From NCBI RefSeq assembly GCF_900107835.1, contig NZ_FNRG01000007.1, positions 62,001 to 126,000 of the forward strand: DNA of 64,000 nucleotides, given 5' to 3'. Of the stretch, positions 40,744 through 50,713 are shown one piece after another. A program made the translations under genes and the position numbers. Numbering within the stretch: the stretch's first letter is position 1; each line of letters starts with the position of its first letter. The notes below the pieces were generated by a model. That model was given only the letters and a program-made list of their open reading frames with translations, was not told the origin of the DNA and did not search any database. This DNA comes from Oribacterium sp. KHPX15. Its GTDB lineage: Bacteria > Bacillota > Clostridia > Lachnospirales > Lachnospiraceae.

Positions 40744-42504
40744 TCAACATTCGTATTTATTTAAAAAGTCCTGATATGGTAATGGCTTCGAATAGTAGTA
40801 CCCCTGGAAGGAATCAACATTACAGGTTCGCAATGCACTTTCCATAGCCGCTGTTTCCACACCTTCAATACAGGTGGTGCATCCGTAAACCTTGGCAAGC
40901 TTTGAAATGACTGAAACCAGGTCAAGCTGCTTTTTATCACTTTCCACATTGAGTATGAACTGGCGGTCCACCTTGAGGATGTTAATGCTGAGATCCTTGA
41001 GAAGTCCCAGGGATGAAAAACCTGTTCCGAAGTCGTCTATTGCAAACTTGATACCCTCCAGCTGAAGCTCGTCATTAAGGCTTTGAAGCCTGCTGATATC
41101 TATAAGACGGCATCTTTCTGTTATTTCCAGACACAGATTACGTGCAGGATATCCCGTGGTTTTAAGGCATTTGTTTACTCTGAATGTAAAACTTTCATCC
41201 TGAAGCTGTGCATAGGAAAGGTTTACATTTAAGACAAAATCCGGATATTTTTCAAGGAATTTCTTTCCTTCCTTCATGGCGGTAAACATTATCCATTCTC
41301 CAAGAGCCGGGAACAAGGCATCATTCTCAAGTACCGGAATAAAATCATTGGGGGGAACTACGGTTCCATCATCATCTATCCAGCGGATTAGGGATTCTGC
41401 ACCTTTTAGCTGTCCTGTTTCGGAATCAACCACCGGCTGATAATATAAATGGAAATTTTTACAGCCTTCATGTACATCTTTACGGATTTTGTTTATAAGG
41501 TCTATCTGATAGCGCTTTTGGCTTCTGGGATCATTATTGAACTCACGAAAAGCGCCCTGATAATCATTTTTAGACTGATAGTAAGCCTGAGTGAGACAGG
41601 AAAACAAAGTATCCTTATCAATGTCAAAACGGTTAAGAGCCAATGCTCCGGCATTTATCGGCATATCGATATGTTCGCCGTCGAAAGGGAAGCCTTCTTT
41701 AAGCCGTGTACGAAATACTTCATATTGCTCTGAAAGCTGCTCCATGGTAAGGGACTTGGTCACGAGGGCAAGGCGGATACCGTCAAGCCTGTAAACATTA
41801 CCGACGTTTCTGTAAGCTTCAAAGAGGTATCTTGCCACATGCTGAAGGAGCATATTTCCAAAATCATAGCCATAGAGATCGTTGACTCTGGAAAAATGAG
41901 TCGGACCATACATGACGATGTTGATCGGAACATGCTTTTCAAGGCATAAGCTGATCTCTTTAAAGAAACTCATCTGATTTCCGAGACCGGTAAGAGCATC
42001 TATGCCGCCGCCGATAGTCTGGTTTCTGATGGCACCTCCGAAATATTCGGGTTTGCCTTCGGCATCCCTTAATATGATACCGCGGCAGGTACACATGTAA
42101 TATCTTCCCTGACCGTCACAGGCACGATACTGCATATCATGTCCGTTTATCGCACCTGAAAATATATCTGCTATACTCTTTCGATATACATCTCTATCCT
42201 CCGGATGCACATGTTCTTCCCAAGTCTGTCCGGCATTAAACATATACTCGGAATCGAGGTTAAAGAAATCTACAGTAGCTTTTGACCATCTTGAATAATC
42301 ATATCTCATGTCACAGAGGAACACATCTGCCCCCTCTGAAACTATGGAATAGGACTCGAACAGCTGATCCAGCAGCCTCTTTCGATCTTTCGGTATAGGG
42401 CAATCTTCTTTATTTTTTTCATCTGTCACAGATGTAGCCCTGATTTCTTCAGTGGTGTTTTCAGGACATTTTGGATTCACTTCATTAGAATTAAAAGCAT
42501 CCAT
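40744..42504 (-). CDS. PAS-GGDEF-EAL protein, predicted c-di-GMP phosphodiesterase
   Basis: A 586-residue cytoplasmic signalling protein. A PAS-like domain (about residues 55-150) precedes a degenerate GGDEF domain in which the active-site motif reads 'YRLDGIRLALV', so cyclase activity is unlikely. The EAL domain keeps the catalytic set: 'AESLIRW' (ExLxR), 'NVNLSYAQL', 'LEITER', 'IDDFGTGFSSL', 'ILKVDRQF' and 'CIEGVET'. It should hydrolyse c-di-GMP. AAGGGAG lies 9 nt before the ATG at 42504. It is monocistronic. Confidence 0.9.
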   Translation of the reverse strand: MDAFNSNEVNPKCPENTTEEIRATSVTDEKNKEDCPIPKDRKRLLDQLFESYSIVSEGADVFLCDMRYDYSRWSKATVDFFNLDSEYMFNAGQTWEEHVHPEDRDVYRKSIADIFSGAINGHDMQYRACDGQGRYYMCTCRGIILRDAEGKPEYFGGAIRNQTIGGGIDALTGLGNQMSFFKEISLCLEKHVPINIVMYGPTHFSRVNDLYGYDFGNMLLQHVARYLFEAYRNVGNVYRLDGIRLALVTKSLTMEQLSEQYEVFRTRLKEGFPFDGEHIDMPINAGALALNRFDIDKDTLFSCLTQAYYQSKNDYQGAFREFNNDPRSQKRYQIDLINKIRKDVHEGCKNFHLYYQPVVDSETGQLKGAESLIRWIDDDGTVVPPNDFIPVLENDALFPALGEWIMFTAMKEGKKFLEKYPDFVLNVNLSYAQLQDESFTFRVNKCLKTTGYPARNLCLEITERCRLIDISRLQSLNDELQLEGIKFAIDDFGTGFSSLGLLKDLSINILKVDRQFILNVESDKKQLDLVSVISKLAKVYGCTTCIEGVETAAMESALRTCNVDSFQGYYYSKPLPYQDFLNKYEC

Positions 42505-42792
42505 TATATAAAACTCCCTTACATGCTTCCTAATTGAGATAATATTTCGCCTTTGGATATAAGCAGAATATCCCATGCTTTAGTACTATACAATTACATA
42601 AATCACAGTAGTGTCACAATTATACACGGTTTTTTAATACCATTTTGTAAAAAGAATATTAAAAGTATATAAGGAATGTCGGCAAAAACCCCGATAACAT
42701 TAATGAAATCTGTTTTTTTCTGACTTTCCGGGAGGACCGGCTTTTTTTGAAAGATATTTGAAGGGATTTATGAGGTGGATTTTTGAAAGTAA

Positions 42793-42831
42793 TAAAAAAA
42801 CCAGTATCCAGGAAAACCTGAATACTGGTTT
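42793..42831 (-). terminator. terminator of tRNA-Leu
   Basis: Stem AAACCAGTATCCAGG / CCTGAATACTGGTTT (one mismatch, 4-nt loop) followed on the minus strand by TTTTTTATT, 4 nt past the tRNA 3' end. Confidence 0.9.
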
Positions 42832-42834
42832 CTA

Positions 42835-42920
42835 TGCCGGTAGCCGGGGTCGAACCGGCACGCCCATCACTGGGCACGGGATTTTAAGTCCCGAGCGTCT
42901 GCCTATTCCGCCATACCGGC
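42835..42920 (-). tRNA. tRNA-Leu (anticodon TAA)
   Basis: An 86-nt minus-strand tRNA with a long variable arm. Acceptor GCCGGTA pairs with TACCGGC, discriminator A. The anticodon loop CTTAAAA inside CGGGA/TCCCG gives TAA for codon UUA. The T-arm has GGTTCGACCCC. CCA is not encoded. Confidence 0.94.
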
Positions 42921-42989
42921 AGCACCAAATTATAATACAAAATAATATGGCTTGTGTCAATGGGGAAATTGATGGTGTCAACTCAGCCG

Positions 42990-43061
42990 TTGGACCAAGG
43001 GGACGGGGTTAGTGGTTCATTTTTCTAAAAATGAACCACTAACCCCGTCCCCTTGGTCCAA
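42990..43061. repeat. perfect 35-bp inverted repeat with 2-nt loop
   Basis: The arms 42990-43024 and 43027-43061 are exact reverse complements over 35 bp. They contain GGGGACGGGGTTAGTGG, linking the element to the GGGGACGG-type palindromes elsewhere. It lies between subunit K of the V-ATPase and tRNA-Leu, adjacent to the V-ATPase terminator. Confidence 0.9.
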
Positions 43062-43097
43062 AAACGGAAGGCATCCCGTTTTAAATGGATGCCTTCC
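43061..43097 (-). terminator. terminator of the V-ATPase operon
   Basis: An 11-bp stem GGAAGGCATCC / GGATGCCTTCC with a 10-nt loop, followed on the minus strand by GTTTTTGG, 17 nt past the subunit K stop. Confidence 0.88.
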
Positions 43098-43113
43098 TAC
43101 ATTAGATTGATTC

Positions 43114-43566
43114 TTATGCGATTGAAGCTGCGCTGAGAAGCAACATGCAGAATACCAGTGCGAAAAGAGCAACTGTCTCGATGACACCGATTACTACGAA
43201 GTAGTTTGCGGTACCCTTTCCGGTAGCGCCAAGAGCGTCAGCAGATGCTGCTGCAGCCTTGCCCTGGAAGAATGCTGAGAATCCGATAGCGATTCCTCCG
43301 AAGATACCGATACCGAGTGAAAGTGCCGGATCGATGGTTCCTGCCTTATATGCACTTGCTATGAAGTTCATAAGAAGGAATCCGTAGATAGTCTGTGTAA
43401 GAGGAGCACCTGCAAATGCAGTCATAATGAACGGTGCCTGCTTGCCGGCTGCGTAGCACTTCTTCCATGCTCCTACAGCGGCCTGACCTGCCATACCGGC
43501 ACCAAATGCTGAACCTAATGCAGACAAACCAAGTGCTGCTGCCATACCAATATAAGCGATATTCAT
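43114..43566 (-). CDS. V-type ATP synthase rotor subunit K (Na+-binding type)
   Basis: A 150-residue proteolipid with four membrane helices, a fused pair of hairpins as in NtpK. The ion-site residues known from the Enterococcus hirae Na+ V-ATPase have counterparts: Leu/Thr/Gln in 'APLTQTIYG', Gln in 'FFQGKAAAA' and the carboxylate Glu-Thr in 'VIETVALF'. The first hairpin has Gln instead of a carboxylate, so there is one ion site per four helices. This predicts Na+ coupling. It is the last gene of the V-ATPase operon. Confidence 0.94.
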   Translation of the reverse strand: MNIAYIGMAAALGLSALGSAFGAGMAGQAAVGAWKKCYAAGKQAPFIMTAFAGAPLTQTIYGFLLMNFIASAYKAGTIDPALSLGIGIFGGIAIGFSAFFQGKAAAASADALGATGKGTANYFVVIGVIETVALFALVFCMLLLSAASIA

Positions 43567-43597
43567 AGTATTTCTCCTTTAATTTAAAATTATAAAC

Positions 43598-45439
43598 TTA
43601 TTCTTTTATTTTGTCGTTCATTTTAAATGGATCGTACGCTATTCCCGTCCACTCGAGACCTACCTGTCCGGAGAACTCAAGCACGTTAAGACGTACACCA
43701 TGTACTACTACTGAAAGGATACACATAACTATATTGATTACGTGTCCGATTATTACGATGATAGCTGCCACTATCACGAGAGGTCCGTTTGCAAGACCTG
43801 CCGCCATGTTATTGAAGCTCTGTGCTATCGCGAGACCTGCCATTCCTACCGCAAAGAGTCTGATGTAACTCATTACGTTACCGAAACAGCTGATGGTGTT
43901 GAGGAAGCTTGTGAAGGCTCCTCCCAGTCCTGCCTTTACACCGTCAGAGAAGCTGACTCCGGGAGCCATGCCGCTGAACAGTACTACCAGCACGAAACCA
44001 ATCGCAATTGCTATAAAGATAGGTGTGACAGACATTGATTCTCCAAGCACAAGAACCAGTGACAGGAGATACATCGCAACTATCGTCACCATCCATCCTA
44101 AATCTGCAACAAAGCTCAAATCTTTGTTATCCATCTTCTTTTTTGCAGCAAGTAAACTACCAAGTTCCATCTGCATAGCACCTATGGTGAATGAGAACTT
44201 CATAATGTTGTTTTGCTGCGTTGCCGAAGCCACTCCGAATTTCTCTGCGTAGTTTGCAAAGGAAGGAATGACTAAAGCTCTCAGGAACGGAACATTCATA
44301 GCGGACTCCATACCGAACCAGGTTCCTGTTACGGCACCCCAGATAACGGTAGAGATCGACAGAACCAAAAGAAGGAAAACAGGTGTTGTTATCTTCTTTG
44401 TCTTATAGATAATGACGATCGCAGCTATAAGGAATATAAGTCCGTATCCGCCGTCTCCGATGATCATCGCAAAGAATAATGCGAAGAAAAGCAGGAACCA
44501 AAGTGAGATATCTGCTTCTCTGTAGCCCGGAAGTATTCCAAGCATATCGTAGAGCGGTTCAATCAGTTTTGTAACCTTATTATAGCGGAGCTTGGTAGGT
44601 ATGGTCTCATCTTCAGGTGAAACATCGCCTATTGCATATGCCCAGTTATTTCTGGTTGCTGCTGATTTAAAGGTTCCCAGATCTGCCTCAGGTACATATC
44701 CTGAAATCCATACCAGCCGATCCTCGGTGGTTGCCGTCTCACTGGCTGAAGAATAGTTTTCTTCGTTTTGTGCCTTTATGAGCTGATCATGGAAACTGTT
44801 TTCGTAAGTTGCTGCCTTTTTAAGGAATTCAACACACTCGTCACTCTCTTTCGTGAATCTCTCGATGTCACTTTTCAGATCACGGAGACCCCTGGCAGGG
44901 AGTGAGAACTCTGTTGCCTGGATATCCGGAGGGAGTGTGCCTAAAACAGCTAAAGTGTCGGTCTTTTCAACTGATGCAAGCTTGATGGCTTTAATGTTCT
45001 CATCCTGCATGATCTGCTCGCACTCGGCAGTACCTACACGATAAAAGTGAAGGTCGTATCCTCGCTTCTGCAGCTCTTTGACATCAGCCGGTGAAAAATC
45101 ACCCCATGCTTCGATTCTTTCAATCTCAGCCTTTGTTGAGGAGATTTCCTGGTTAAGACTGTCCTTTTTGTTAAGAGCCTCTTTGGCTCTTCTATAAATC
45201 TTGTTAAACTCGTCGTCAGAAAGAACCGGAGGAGTTGTGGTTTCCTTTGATTTATCCGGCGCGTAATCCTGAAGCCGTGATACTGTCTTGGAAAGCTCTG
45301 TGAACTTTTCTATAGCAGCATGATTGGCACTCTTTCTCTCCGCCAGATGCAGAAGACCCACATCACGTAAGCCCTCCAGCATTTCATCTTTATGTGAAAC
45401 AGTAGTAACGACGTGAACCATTTTCATTTTTTCTATCAT
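43598..45439 (-). CDS. V-type ATP synthase subunit I (a-type stator/membrane subunit)
   Basis: A 613-residue protein with an N-terminal soluble coiled-coil half (about residues 1-330) and a C-terminal half with seven or eight membrane helices, including the region 'VMSYIRLFAVGMAGLAIAQSF' (about residues 515-535) that carries the conserved Arg lining the ion path. It forms the stator half-channels against the K ring. Its ATG overlaps the subunit D stop by 4 bp. Length is normal for bacterial V-type subunit I. Confidence 0.94.
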   Translation of the reverse strand: MIEKMKMVHVVTTVSHKDEMLEGLRDVGLLHLAERKSANHAAIEKFTELSKTVSRLQDYAPDKSKETTTPPVLSDDEFNKIYRRAKEALNKKDSLNQEISSTKAEIERIEAWGDFSPADVKELQKRGYDLHFYRVGTAECEQIMQDENIKAIKLASVEKTDTLAVLGTLPPDIQATEFSLPARGLRDLKSDIERFTKESDECVEFLKKAATYENSFHDQLIKAQNEENYSSASETATTEDRLVWISGYVPEADLGTFKSAATRNNWAYAIGDVSPEDETIPTKLRYNKVTKLIEPLYDMLGILPGYREADISLWFLLFFALFFAMIIGDGGYGLIFLIAAIVIIYKTKKITTPVFLLLVLSISTVIWGAVTGTWFGMESAMNVPFLRALVIPSFANYAEKFGVASATQQNNIMKFSFTIGAMQMELGSLLAAKKKMDNKDLSFVADLGWMVTIVAMYLLSLVLVLGESMSVTPIFIAIAIGFVLVVLFSGMAPGVSFSDGVKAGLGGAFTSFLNTISCFGNVMSYIRLFAVGMAGLAIAQSFNNMAAGLANGPLVIVAAIIVIIGHVINIVMCILSVVVHGVRLNVLEFSGQVGLEWTGIAYDPFKMNDKIKE

Positions 45440-46050
45440 CGTTCTGCCCCCACAAGTTTTTTCTTCGAGATCTTACCACGTACAACTGCGGCCGTCTGCT
45501 GGTCTCCGAGATAAACACCGATGACACGGATATTCTCCTTTGCCTCCGGGATCTTTACCTTCTCGAACAGGTTTACTCTCTGGGAGGTTGAGCGCAGCTC
45601 CTTATCCAAAAGTGCTACCTGTTTGCGAAGTGTTGAAACCAATGCATCAAGACGGGCAATCTCACGCAGTTTTACAAGTGCAGTATCAACCCACAGCGGG
45701 TAATCATCAACGTTGTAGGAAATGTCCTTGAAGGTCAATTCTTTAAAGGCCGGAAGCTTTACACCCGCAACATTTTCTGTTGTTACCAGAACTTTGTCCG
45801 GTTGTACCAGATTGTTAAGCTGTAATTCCTCGACGAACTGTTCATTCTCGGCGAAAACAGCTATCCAGTCATCCAAATTGCCTATCATGCCTTCGCGTTC
45901 GGCTTCCTTTTCTTCAAGTTCAGCCTTTATCTGCATGATAACTGACTGAAGCTGCTGCTTTTTAAGCTGCAGGGTAGGAAGATAACGTTGATACTGTTTC
46001 AGGTGATCTTTCTGCACTTTCTGTTCGTTTTTAGTGAGTTTGATCGCCAT
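45436..46050 (-). CDS. V-type ATP synthase subunit D (central stalk)
   Basis: A 204-residue coiled-coil protein of the V/A-ATPase D family, which forms the rotating central shaft inside the A3B3 head. The N-terminus 'MAIKLTKNEQKVQKDHLKQY' and the C-terminal helix 'RVNLFEKVKIPEAKENIRVI' are family-typical. It follows subunit B by 11 nt and overlaps subunit I by 4 bp. Confidence 0.93.
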   Translation of the reverse strand: MAIKLTKNEQKVQKDHLKQYQRYLPTLQLKKQQLQSVIMQIKAELEEKEAEREGMIGNLDDWIAVFAENEQFVEELQLNNLVQPDKVLVTTENVAGVKLPAFKELTFKDISYNVDDYPLWVDTALVKLREIARLDALVSTLRKQVALLDKELRSTSQRVNLFEKVKIPEAKENIRVIGVYLGDQQTAAVVRGKISKKKLVGAER

Positions 46051-46061
46051 AAACCGCTCCT

Positions 46062-47354
46062 TTACTCAGCCAACTTCTTTGGCCATCTTTCCTTGATGAG
46101 ATTTGTCTTGAGACCTGTCTCATTAGGCTCAAAACAATCGGCAAGTATTTCCCAGCCAAGATCAAGAGCAGCTTCCAGCGGAATGTTAACACTAAGGTCC
46201 ATAAGCTTGGACTCGAACATCTCACCATACTTAAGAAGCTTGTCATCCCATGCACTCATGGTAAAGCCCATGGACTTTTTCTCAAGACTTTCCTTGTACT
46301 GTGCATAGAGCTTGATCATACCATCCATAAGTGCTCGGTGGTCATCACGGGTTGTGCCGTTAACATTCTGCTTAAGTCTGGACAGGGAACCAAATGGCTC
46401 GATGTGTCCGTTCTTAAGATAGAACTGACCCTCTGTGATGTATCCTGTGTTATCAGGAACTGGGTGAGTAACATCATCACCCGGCATGGTAGTTACACCA
46501 AGGATAGTGATAGAACCTGCACCTTCGATGGCAACGGCCTTCTCATAACGGGAAGCAAGTGTACTGTAAAGATCTCCCGGGTAACCACGGTTTGAAGGAA
46601 CCTGCTCCATGGTGATAGCCAGCTCCTTCTGAGCGTCACAGTAGCTGGTCATATCTGTAAGAAGTACAAGTACTTTCTTTCCCTCAAGAGCGAACTGCTC
46701 TGCTACTGCAAGTGACATATCGGGAACCAGTGTACTCTCAACGGTAGGATCCGCAGCAGTATGAATGAACATAACTGTGTGGCTCATAGCACCGCCTTTT
46801 TCAAGAGTGTCACGGAATGCCAGGTAGTCATCATATTTCAGACCCATTCCACCGAGAACGATAACGTCAACCTCTGCCTGCATGGCGATACGTGAAAGAA
46901 GCTGGTTATAAGGTTCTCCGGAAACGGAGAATATAGGAAGCTTCTGACTTTCAACGAGAGTGTTGAACAGATCGATCATAGGGATACCGGTACGGATCAT
47001 CTTCTTCGGAACGATACGCTTCGCAGGATTAAAGGAAGGGCCGCCGATATCTATCATGTTTTCTGTAAGAGCCGGACCATTGTCTCTTGGAACACCGGCA
47101 CCATCAAATATACGACCTAAAAGGTGTGATGAGAAGGAAACCTGCATCGGTCTGCCAAGGAAACGAACCGGGTCATTTGTGCTTACGCCCTGTGCGCCGG
47201 CAAAAACCTGAAGCGAAACGATATCCTTGTCCAGCTTTATAACATTGGCATAGCTGTTTCCAACCAAAGCAAGGTCACCATTTTTGATTCCCTCGGCCTT
47301 GACGGTAACAACGTTGCCGACGATTGACTCGATTTTTGTATATACTTTCTGCAT
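46062..47354 (-). CDS. V-type ATP synthase subunit B
   Basis: A 430-residue non-catalytic head subunit that alternates with subunit A. It lacks a Walker A motif ('[15 protein letters not shown]' at the equivalent place) but keeps '[18 protein letters not shown]' region and '[13 protein letters not shown]' and '[21 protein letters not shown]' region typical of V-type B subunits. It starts 8 nt after the subunit A stop. Length is slightly shorter than the usual 455-460. Confidence 0.95.
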   Translation of the reverse strand: MQKVYTKIESIVGNVVTVKAEGIKNGDLALVGNSYANVIKLDKDIVSLQVFAGAQGVSTNDPVRFLGRPMQVSFSSHLLGRIFDGAGVPRDNGPALTENMIDIGGPSFNPAKRIVPKKMIRTGIPMIDLFNTLVESQKLPIFSVSGEPYNQLLSRIAMQAEVDVIVLGGMGLKYDDYLAFRDTLEKGGAMSHTVMFIHTAADPTVESTLVPDMSLAVAEQFALEGKKVLVLLTDMTSYCDAQKELAITMEQVPSNRGYPGDLYSTLASRYEKAVAIEGAGSITILGVTTMPGDDVTHPVPDNTGYITEGQFYLKNGHIEPFGSLSRLKQNVNGTTRDDHRALMDGMIKLYAQYKESLEKKSMGFTMSAWDDKLLKYGEMFESKLMDLSVNIPLEAALDLGWEILADCFEPNETGLKTNLIKERWPKKLAE

Positions 47355-47362
47355 AAGACCTC

Positions 47363-49093
47363 CTAAGCTAATGCCTTCGATTTATATAAATCCGTGATCT
47401 TGGTCTTCTGTGCTTCAAACTCAGGTGTCTCAAAAACAGTTCCATGCCAATCAAGGAATTCCTGTCTTAACTGGTTGAAGAAAGAACGGATCTCGTCTTT
47501 ATCTTCGAGGTCATATTTCTGCATCAATGAATCATAAAGGACATCAAACTCTATTTTCTGTCTCTCAGGCGGGCAGGCTGCATCGATAGGATCGAAGGAG
47601 TTCTGCTGCAGATAAACCGCGTCGAGAAGCTCACCCTTCTGATAGGTGATGTAATCTTCTGCTGTTGTACCTTCCTCACCGACAACCTTCATCATCTGGT
47701 TGATTTCGATACTTCTACGGAGGATTCCTCTAGCCCTTTCTACGAGATCCATTTCGATGATTCCGGGATACTTTGACCAGGAATCCATCGGATGGATGGC
47801 CGGATACTTACGGGCATCGGATCTCTCACGGGAAAGTCCGTGGAATGCACCTACAACCTTAAGAGTTGCCTGAGTAACAGGTTCCTCGAAGTTACCGCCG
47901 GCAGGGGATACTGTTCCACCGATGGTTACAGATCCGATAGAACCGTCCTTAAGACGAACCTTTCCGGCTCTTTCATAGAAGGAAGCGATGGTTGACTCCA
48001 GATATGCAGGGAAAGCTTCCTCGCCCGGAATCTCCTCAAGACGTCCGCTCATCTCTCTCATGGCCTGTGCCCAACGTGAAGTTGAGTCTGCAAGGAGGAG
48101 AACGTTAAGTCCCATCTGTCTGTAATACTCTGCGATTGTTACGGCTGTGTAGCAGGATGCTTCTCTCGCTGCAACAGGCATTGAAGAAGTGTTACAGATA
48201 ATGATGGTTCTTTCCATAAGTGAACGGCCTGTACGTGGGTCATCCAGCTCAGGGAACTCTGTAAGTACTTCAACTACCTCACCTGCACGCTCTCCGCAGG
48301 CTGCGATAACAACGATATCAGCTTCTCCGTTTTTAGCTTCCATGTGCTGAAGAACGGTTTTACCTGCTCCGAAAGGTCCGGGAACACAGAAGGTTCCGCC
48401 CTTTGCTACAGGAAGGAATGCATCCACGCAGCGGAGCTTCATGATAAGCGGCTCATCCGGTCTTAATCTCTCTTCATAGCACTTGATAGGCTGTTTGATA
48501 GGCTGAGTGATGACCATGGAAAGTTCTTTTTCCTCTCCTGCACCATTTGAGATAACGCAAATGGTAGAGCGGACATTGTAAGAACCCTTACCATTTATGG
48601 ATTTAACAACCCAGTCATCGCCCTGTAATGTAAACGGAACCATGATCTTGTGGGTGAAGATACCCTCAGGAACGGTACCGATGGTGTCACCGGCAACAAC
48701 ATTATCACCAACCTTGGCTACCGGAGTGAACTCCCAGTCGCGGTTAGGGATAGCGTCAAGGTAAACACCTCTCTGTAGGAAGAAACCACACTGCTCTGCA
48801 AGTTCAGGAAGTGGGTTCTGAAGTCCGTCGTAAATCTGTGTCAGGATGCCCGGGCCCAGATCAACGCTCATCAGCTCTCCGGTGAATTCTACCGGATCAC
48901 CAACTTTGATGCCGTTTGACATCTCATAAATCTGCATACTGGCTACGCCGTTAGTAATACGAATAACCTCGCCCTTCAGACGCTTGTCGCCTACAAGAAT
49001 ATAACCTACTTCATTCTTGCGGACAGCTCCGTCGAAGCTTACATTCGCCATGTTACTATTGATGCCAGTCACATGTCCTGTTACTGTTTCCAT
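47363..49093 (-). CDS. V-type ATP synthase catalytic subunit A
   Basis: A 576-residue catalytic subunit. Walker A '[11 protein letters not shown]', the catalytic Glu in '[13 protein letters not shown]', Walker B-like '[19 protein letters not shown]' and the V/A-specific insertion of about 90 residues near the N-terminus are visible. It synthesises or hydrolyses ATP at the A/B interface. It is 27 nt downstream of the DUF2764 gene. Confidence 0.96.
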   Translation of the reverse strand: METVTGHVTGINSNMANVSFDGAVRKNEVGYILVGDKRLKGEVIRITNGVASMQIYEMSNGIKVGDPVEFTGELMSVDLGPGILTQIYDGLQNPLPELAEQCGFFLQRGVYLDAIPNRDWEFTPVAKVGDNVVAGDTIGTVPEGIFTHKIMVPFTLQGDDWVVKSINGKGSYNVRSTICVISNGAGEEKELSMVITQPIKQPIKCYEERLRPDEPLIMKLRCVDAFLPVAKGGTFCVPGPFGAGKTVLQHMEAKNGEADIVVIAACGERAGEVVEVLTEFPELDDPRTGRSLMERTIIICNTSSMPVAAREASCYTAVTIAEYYRQMGLNVLLLADSTSRWAQAMREMSGRLEEIPGEEAFPAYLESTIASFYERAGKVRLKDGSIGSVTIGGTVSPAGGNFEEPVTQATLKVVGAFHGLSRERSDARKYPAIHPMDSWSKYPGIIEMDLVERARGILRRSIEINQMMKVVGEEGTTAEDYITYQKGELLDAVYLQQNSFDPIDAACPPERQKIEFDVLYDSLMQKYDLEDKDEIRSFFNQLRQEFLDWHGTVFETPEFEAQKTKITDLYKSKALA

Positions 49094-49120
49094 ATAAGTC
49101 TCCCGATTAATTTATATTAA

Positions 49121-49642
49121 TTACAAATTGTAAACGCGCTGCTGTACCTCACCAAGTAGCTGTCGGAATTCCGTACTGCCCTTATCGTGATCAAAGCAGC
49201 CCTGACGCTCCAGTAATTTTAGTTTTACGGCATATCCGAACAATACATGATCGTCGAACATGTGTAATCCTACCAGTTCATCAAGCTGCTGGAATTCATA
49301 ATCCAGCATGATCTTTTCTGCTTCGAGAGGATCCTTCGCTGCAAGAGCAGAGCTGACAACCTGGGCAGTCATGAAATCCTTTGTTTCGGGCGTCGGATAA
49401 GTCTTTCCAAGCTTCATGCTTCTCTGATAGTTAAGCTCTTTCGTAAGAGACCCGTAAACCCGGTTCCACTCCTTGATAAGAGGTCCATCTGTTGAGGATA
49501 ATGTTAAATCCTTTAGAAGCTTGTAATTGGATTCACTTACCTGTGTTTCGCACATGTCAAGGAATTCCTGGTAGCTCAGAGGCATATCTCCGTCACTTTT
49601 GAGGTCAGGCAGGCTTGATATCAGATAATAATATGCAGCCAT
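49121..49642 (-). CDS. DUF2764 family protein of the V-ATPase operon
   Basis: A 173-residue soluble helical protein beginning 'YYYLISSLPDLK', the hallmark of DUF2764. This family is found between subunits E and A in V-ATPase operons of Bacteroidetes, spirochaetes and some Clostridia, in operons that lack recognisable subunits C, F and G. It probably takes the place of subunit C as the collar linking stalk and ring, but this is inference from position. It lies 13 nt after subunit E. Confidence 0.85.
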   Translation of the reverse strand: MAAYYYLISSLPDLKSDGDMPLSYQEFLDMCETQVSESNYKLLKDLTLSSTDGPLIKEWNRVYGSLTKELNYQRSMKLGKTYPTPETKDFMTAQVVSSALAAKDPLEAEKIMLDYEFQQLDELVGLHMFDDHVLFGYAVKLKLLERQGCFDHDKGSTEFRQLLGEVQQRVYNL

Positions 49643-49655
49643 CTTTTACCTCCGT

Positions 49656-50216
49656 TTAAATCTCAAGGTTTCTGAAGTACGGCATCATCATCTCGGCAAT
49701 TTCATCTTCGGTACATGCAAAATATCCGGATCCGTCATTAGCCGCAAGACGGAAGCCTGCTTTTACGTTCTTTGTGGGTTTGATCTCAAGTCCGTCCTTG
49801 ATCTCCTGTGCAAGCTCACCCTTTAAAGCATCTGAAACTTCAGCTACTTCGGCGGTATACTTGGATACATCTTCGCCGGTAACCGCAGCGCGGATGAGTT
49901 TTCCGAGAGACTCTCCGGTCAGTGCCTTCTTTACATCGTTTTTGAGAATGTTCTCAAATGCGGTCTGGACTTCTGTCTTAAAAGCAAGCACGGCATCCCG
50001 TTTCGCCTGCTCAGCGCTGACAGAAGCACTTTCTTTCATGATTCCGATTTCCTTTTCTGCTGTGGCTTTGGCGTTTGCTGCTTCTGCCTTGGCATCGGAA
50101 ACGATTGCAGCAGCTTTTTTCTTAGCTTCCGCAATGATAGATTCTGCCTCTGCGTTGGCAGCATCGATACCCTCTTTACGGATCGATGTGACCAAATCCT
50201 GAATCTGTAATTCCAT
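49656..50216 (-). CDS. V-type ATP synthase subunit E (peripheral stalk)
   Basis: A 186-residue protein with a long N-terminal helix rich in Ala, Glu and Lys (about residues 10-95) and a small globular C-terminus ending 'EIAEMMMPYFRNLEI', as in V/A-ATPase E subunits. It would form the peripheral stator. The ATG at 50216 has AGGAGG 6 nt upstream; an upstream in-frame start would add 25 atypical residues. It is the first gene of the seven-gene operon. Confidence 0.9.
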   Translation of the reverse strand: MELQIQDLVTSIRKEGIDAANAEAESIIAEAKKKAAAIVSDAKAEAANAKATAEKEIGIMKESASVSAEQAKRDAVLAFKTEVQTAFENILKNDVKKALTGESLGKLIRAAVTGEDVSKYTAEVAEVSDALKGELAQEIKDGLEIKPTKNVKAGFRLAANDGSGYFACTEDEIAEMMMPYFRNLEI

Positions 50217-50713
50217 AAGTTTCCTCCTAGTAAAAAGTCGACATGCTTTTTGATAAAACTTTTCTACTTTCGTATTTTCGGCAATTTCCAAAATATAATT
50301 AGTTTCCGCACCGTAAAATAAAACACTCTGTCATTCGTTGCTTTCCGGGAAAAAACGTACGGATGTGTGAGTGTATTCCTGCGTATCCGTTAGTGTTTTG
50401 CAATTACTGTCTGATACGCATTATAAGAGGATAAAAGAAAATAAATTTCGGATTCCCTATGTATACAATGTTAAATTTTACACTAATTCTCCGTCAAAGG
50501 CAATAATTCTGTTGAGCTTGTATGAATAAAATGCGTATAAAATTACTGAAAATTGTATAACAAGCCCCTGAATTAACTTTTGGCATCGGGGGGCGAGATT
50601 TTTACAGGCGGTAATTAATGACACAGTTGAATGAGCTGTTTTTGGAATCTTTCATCAGATGAGTAACTGCTCTTGATCTGATGTATATACAGGAAAAGGG
50701 GCAATTGCAACAG
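50217..50713 (-). promoter_or_regulatory. long leader/promoter region of the V-ATPase operon
   Basis: About 500 bp without a credible gene between the rnfB terminator and V-ATPase subunit E. The minus strand contains a TATAAT near 50420 and TTGTAT near 50466, but no pair at consensus spacing stands out. No riboswitch class is recognised. The transcript leader could exceed 200 nt. Confidence 0.4.
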
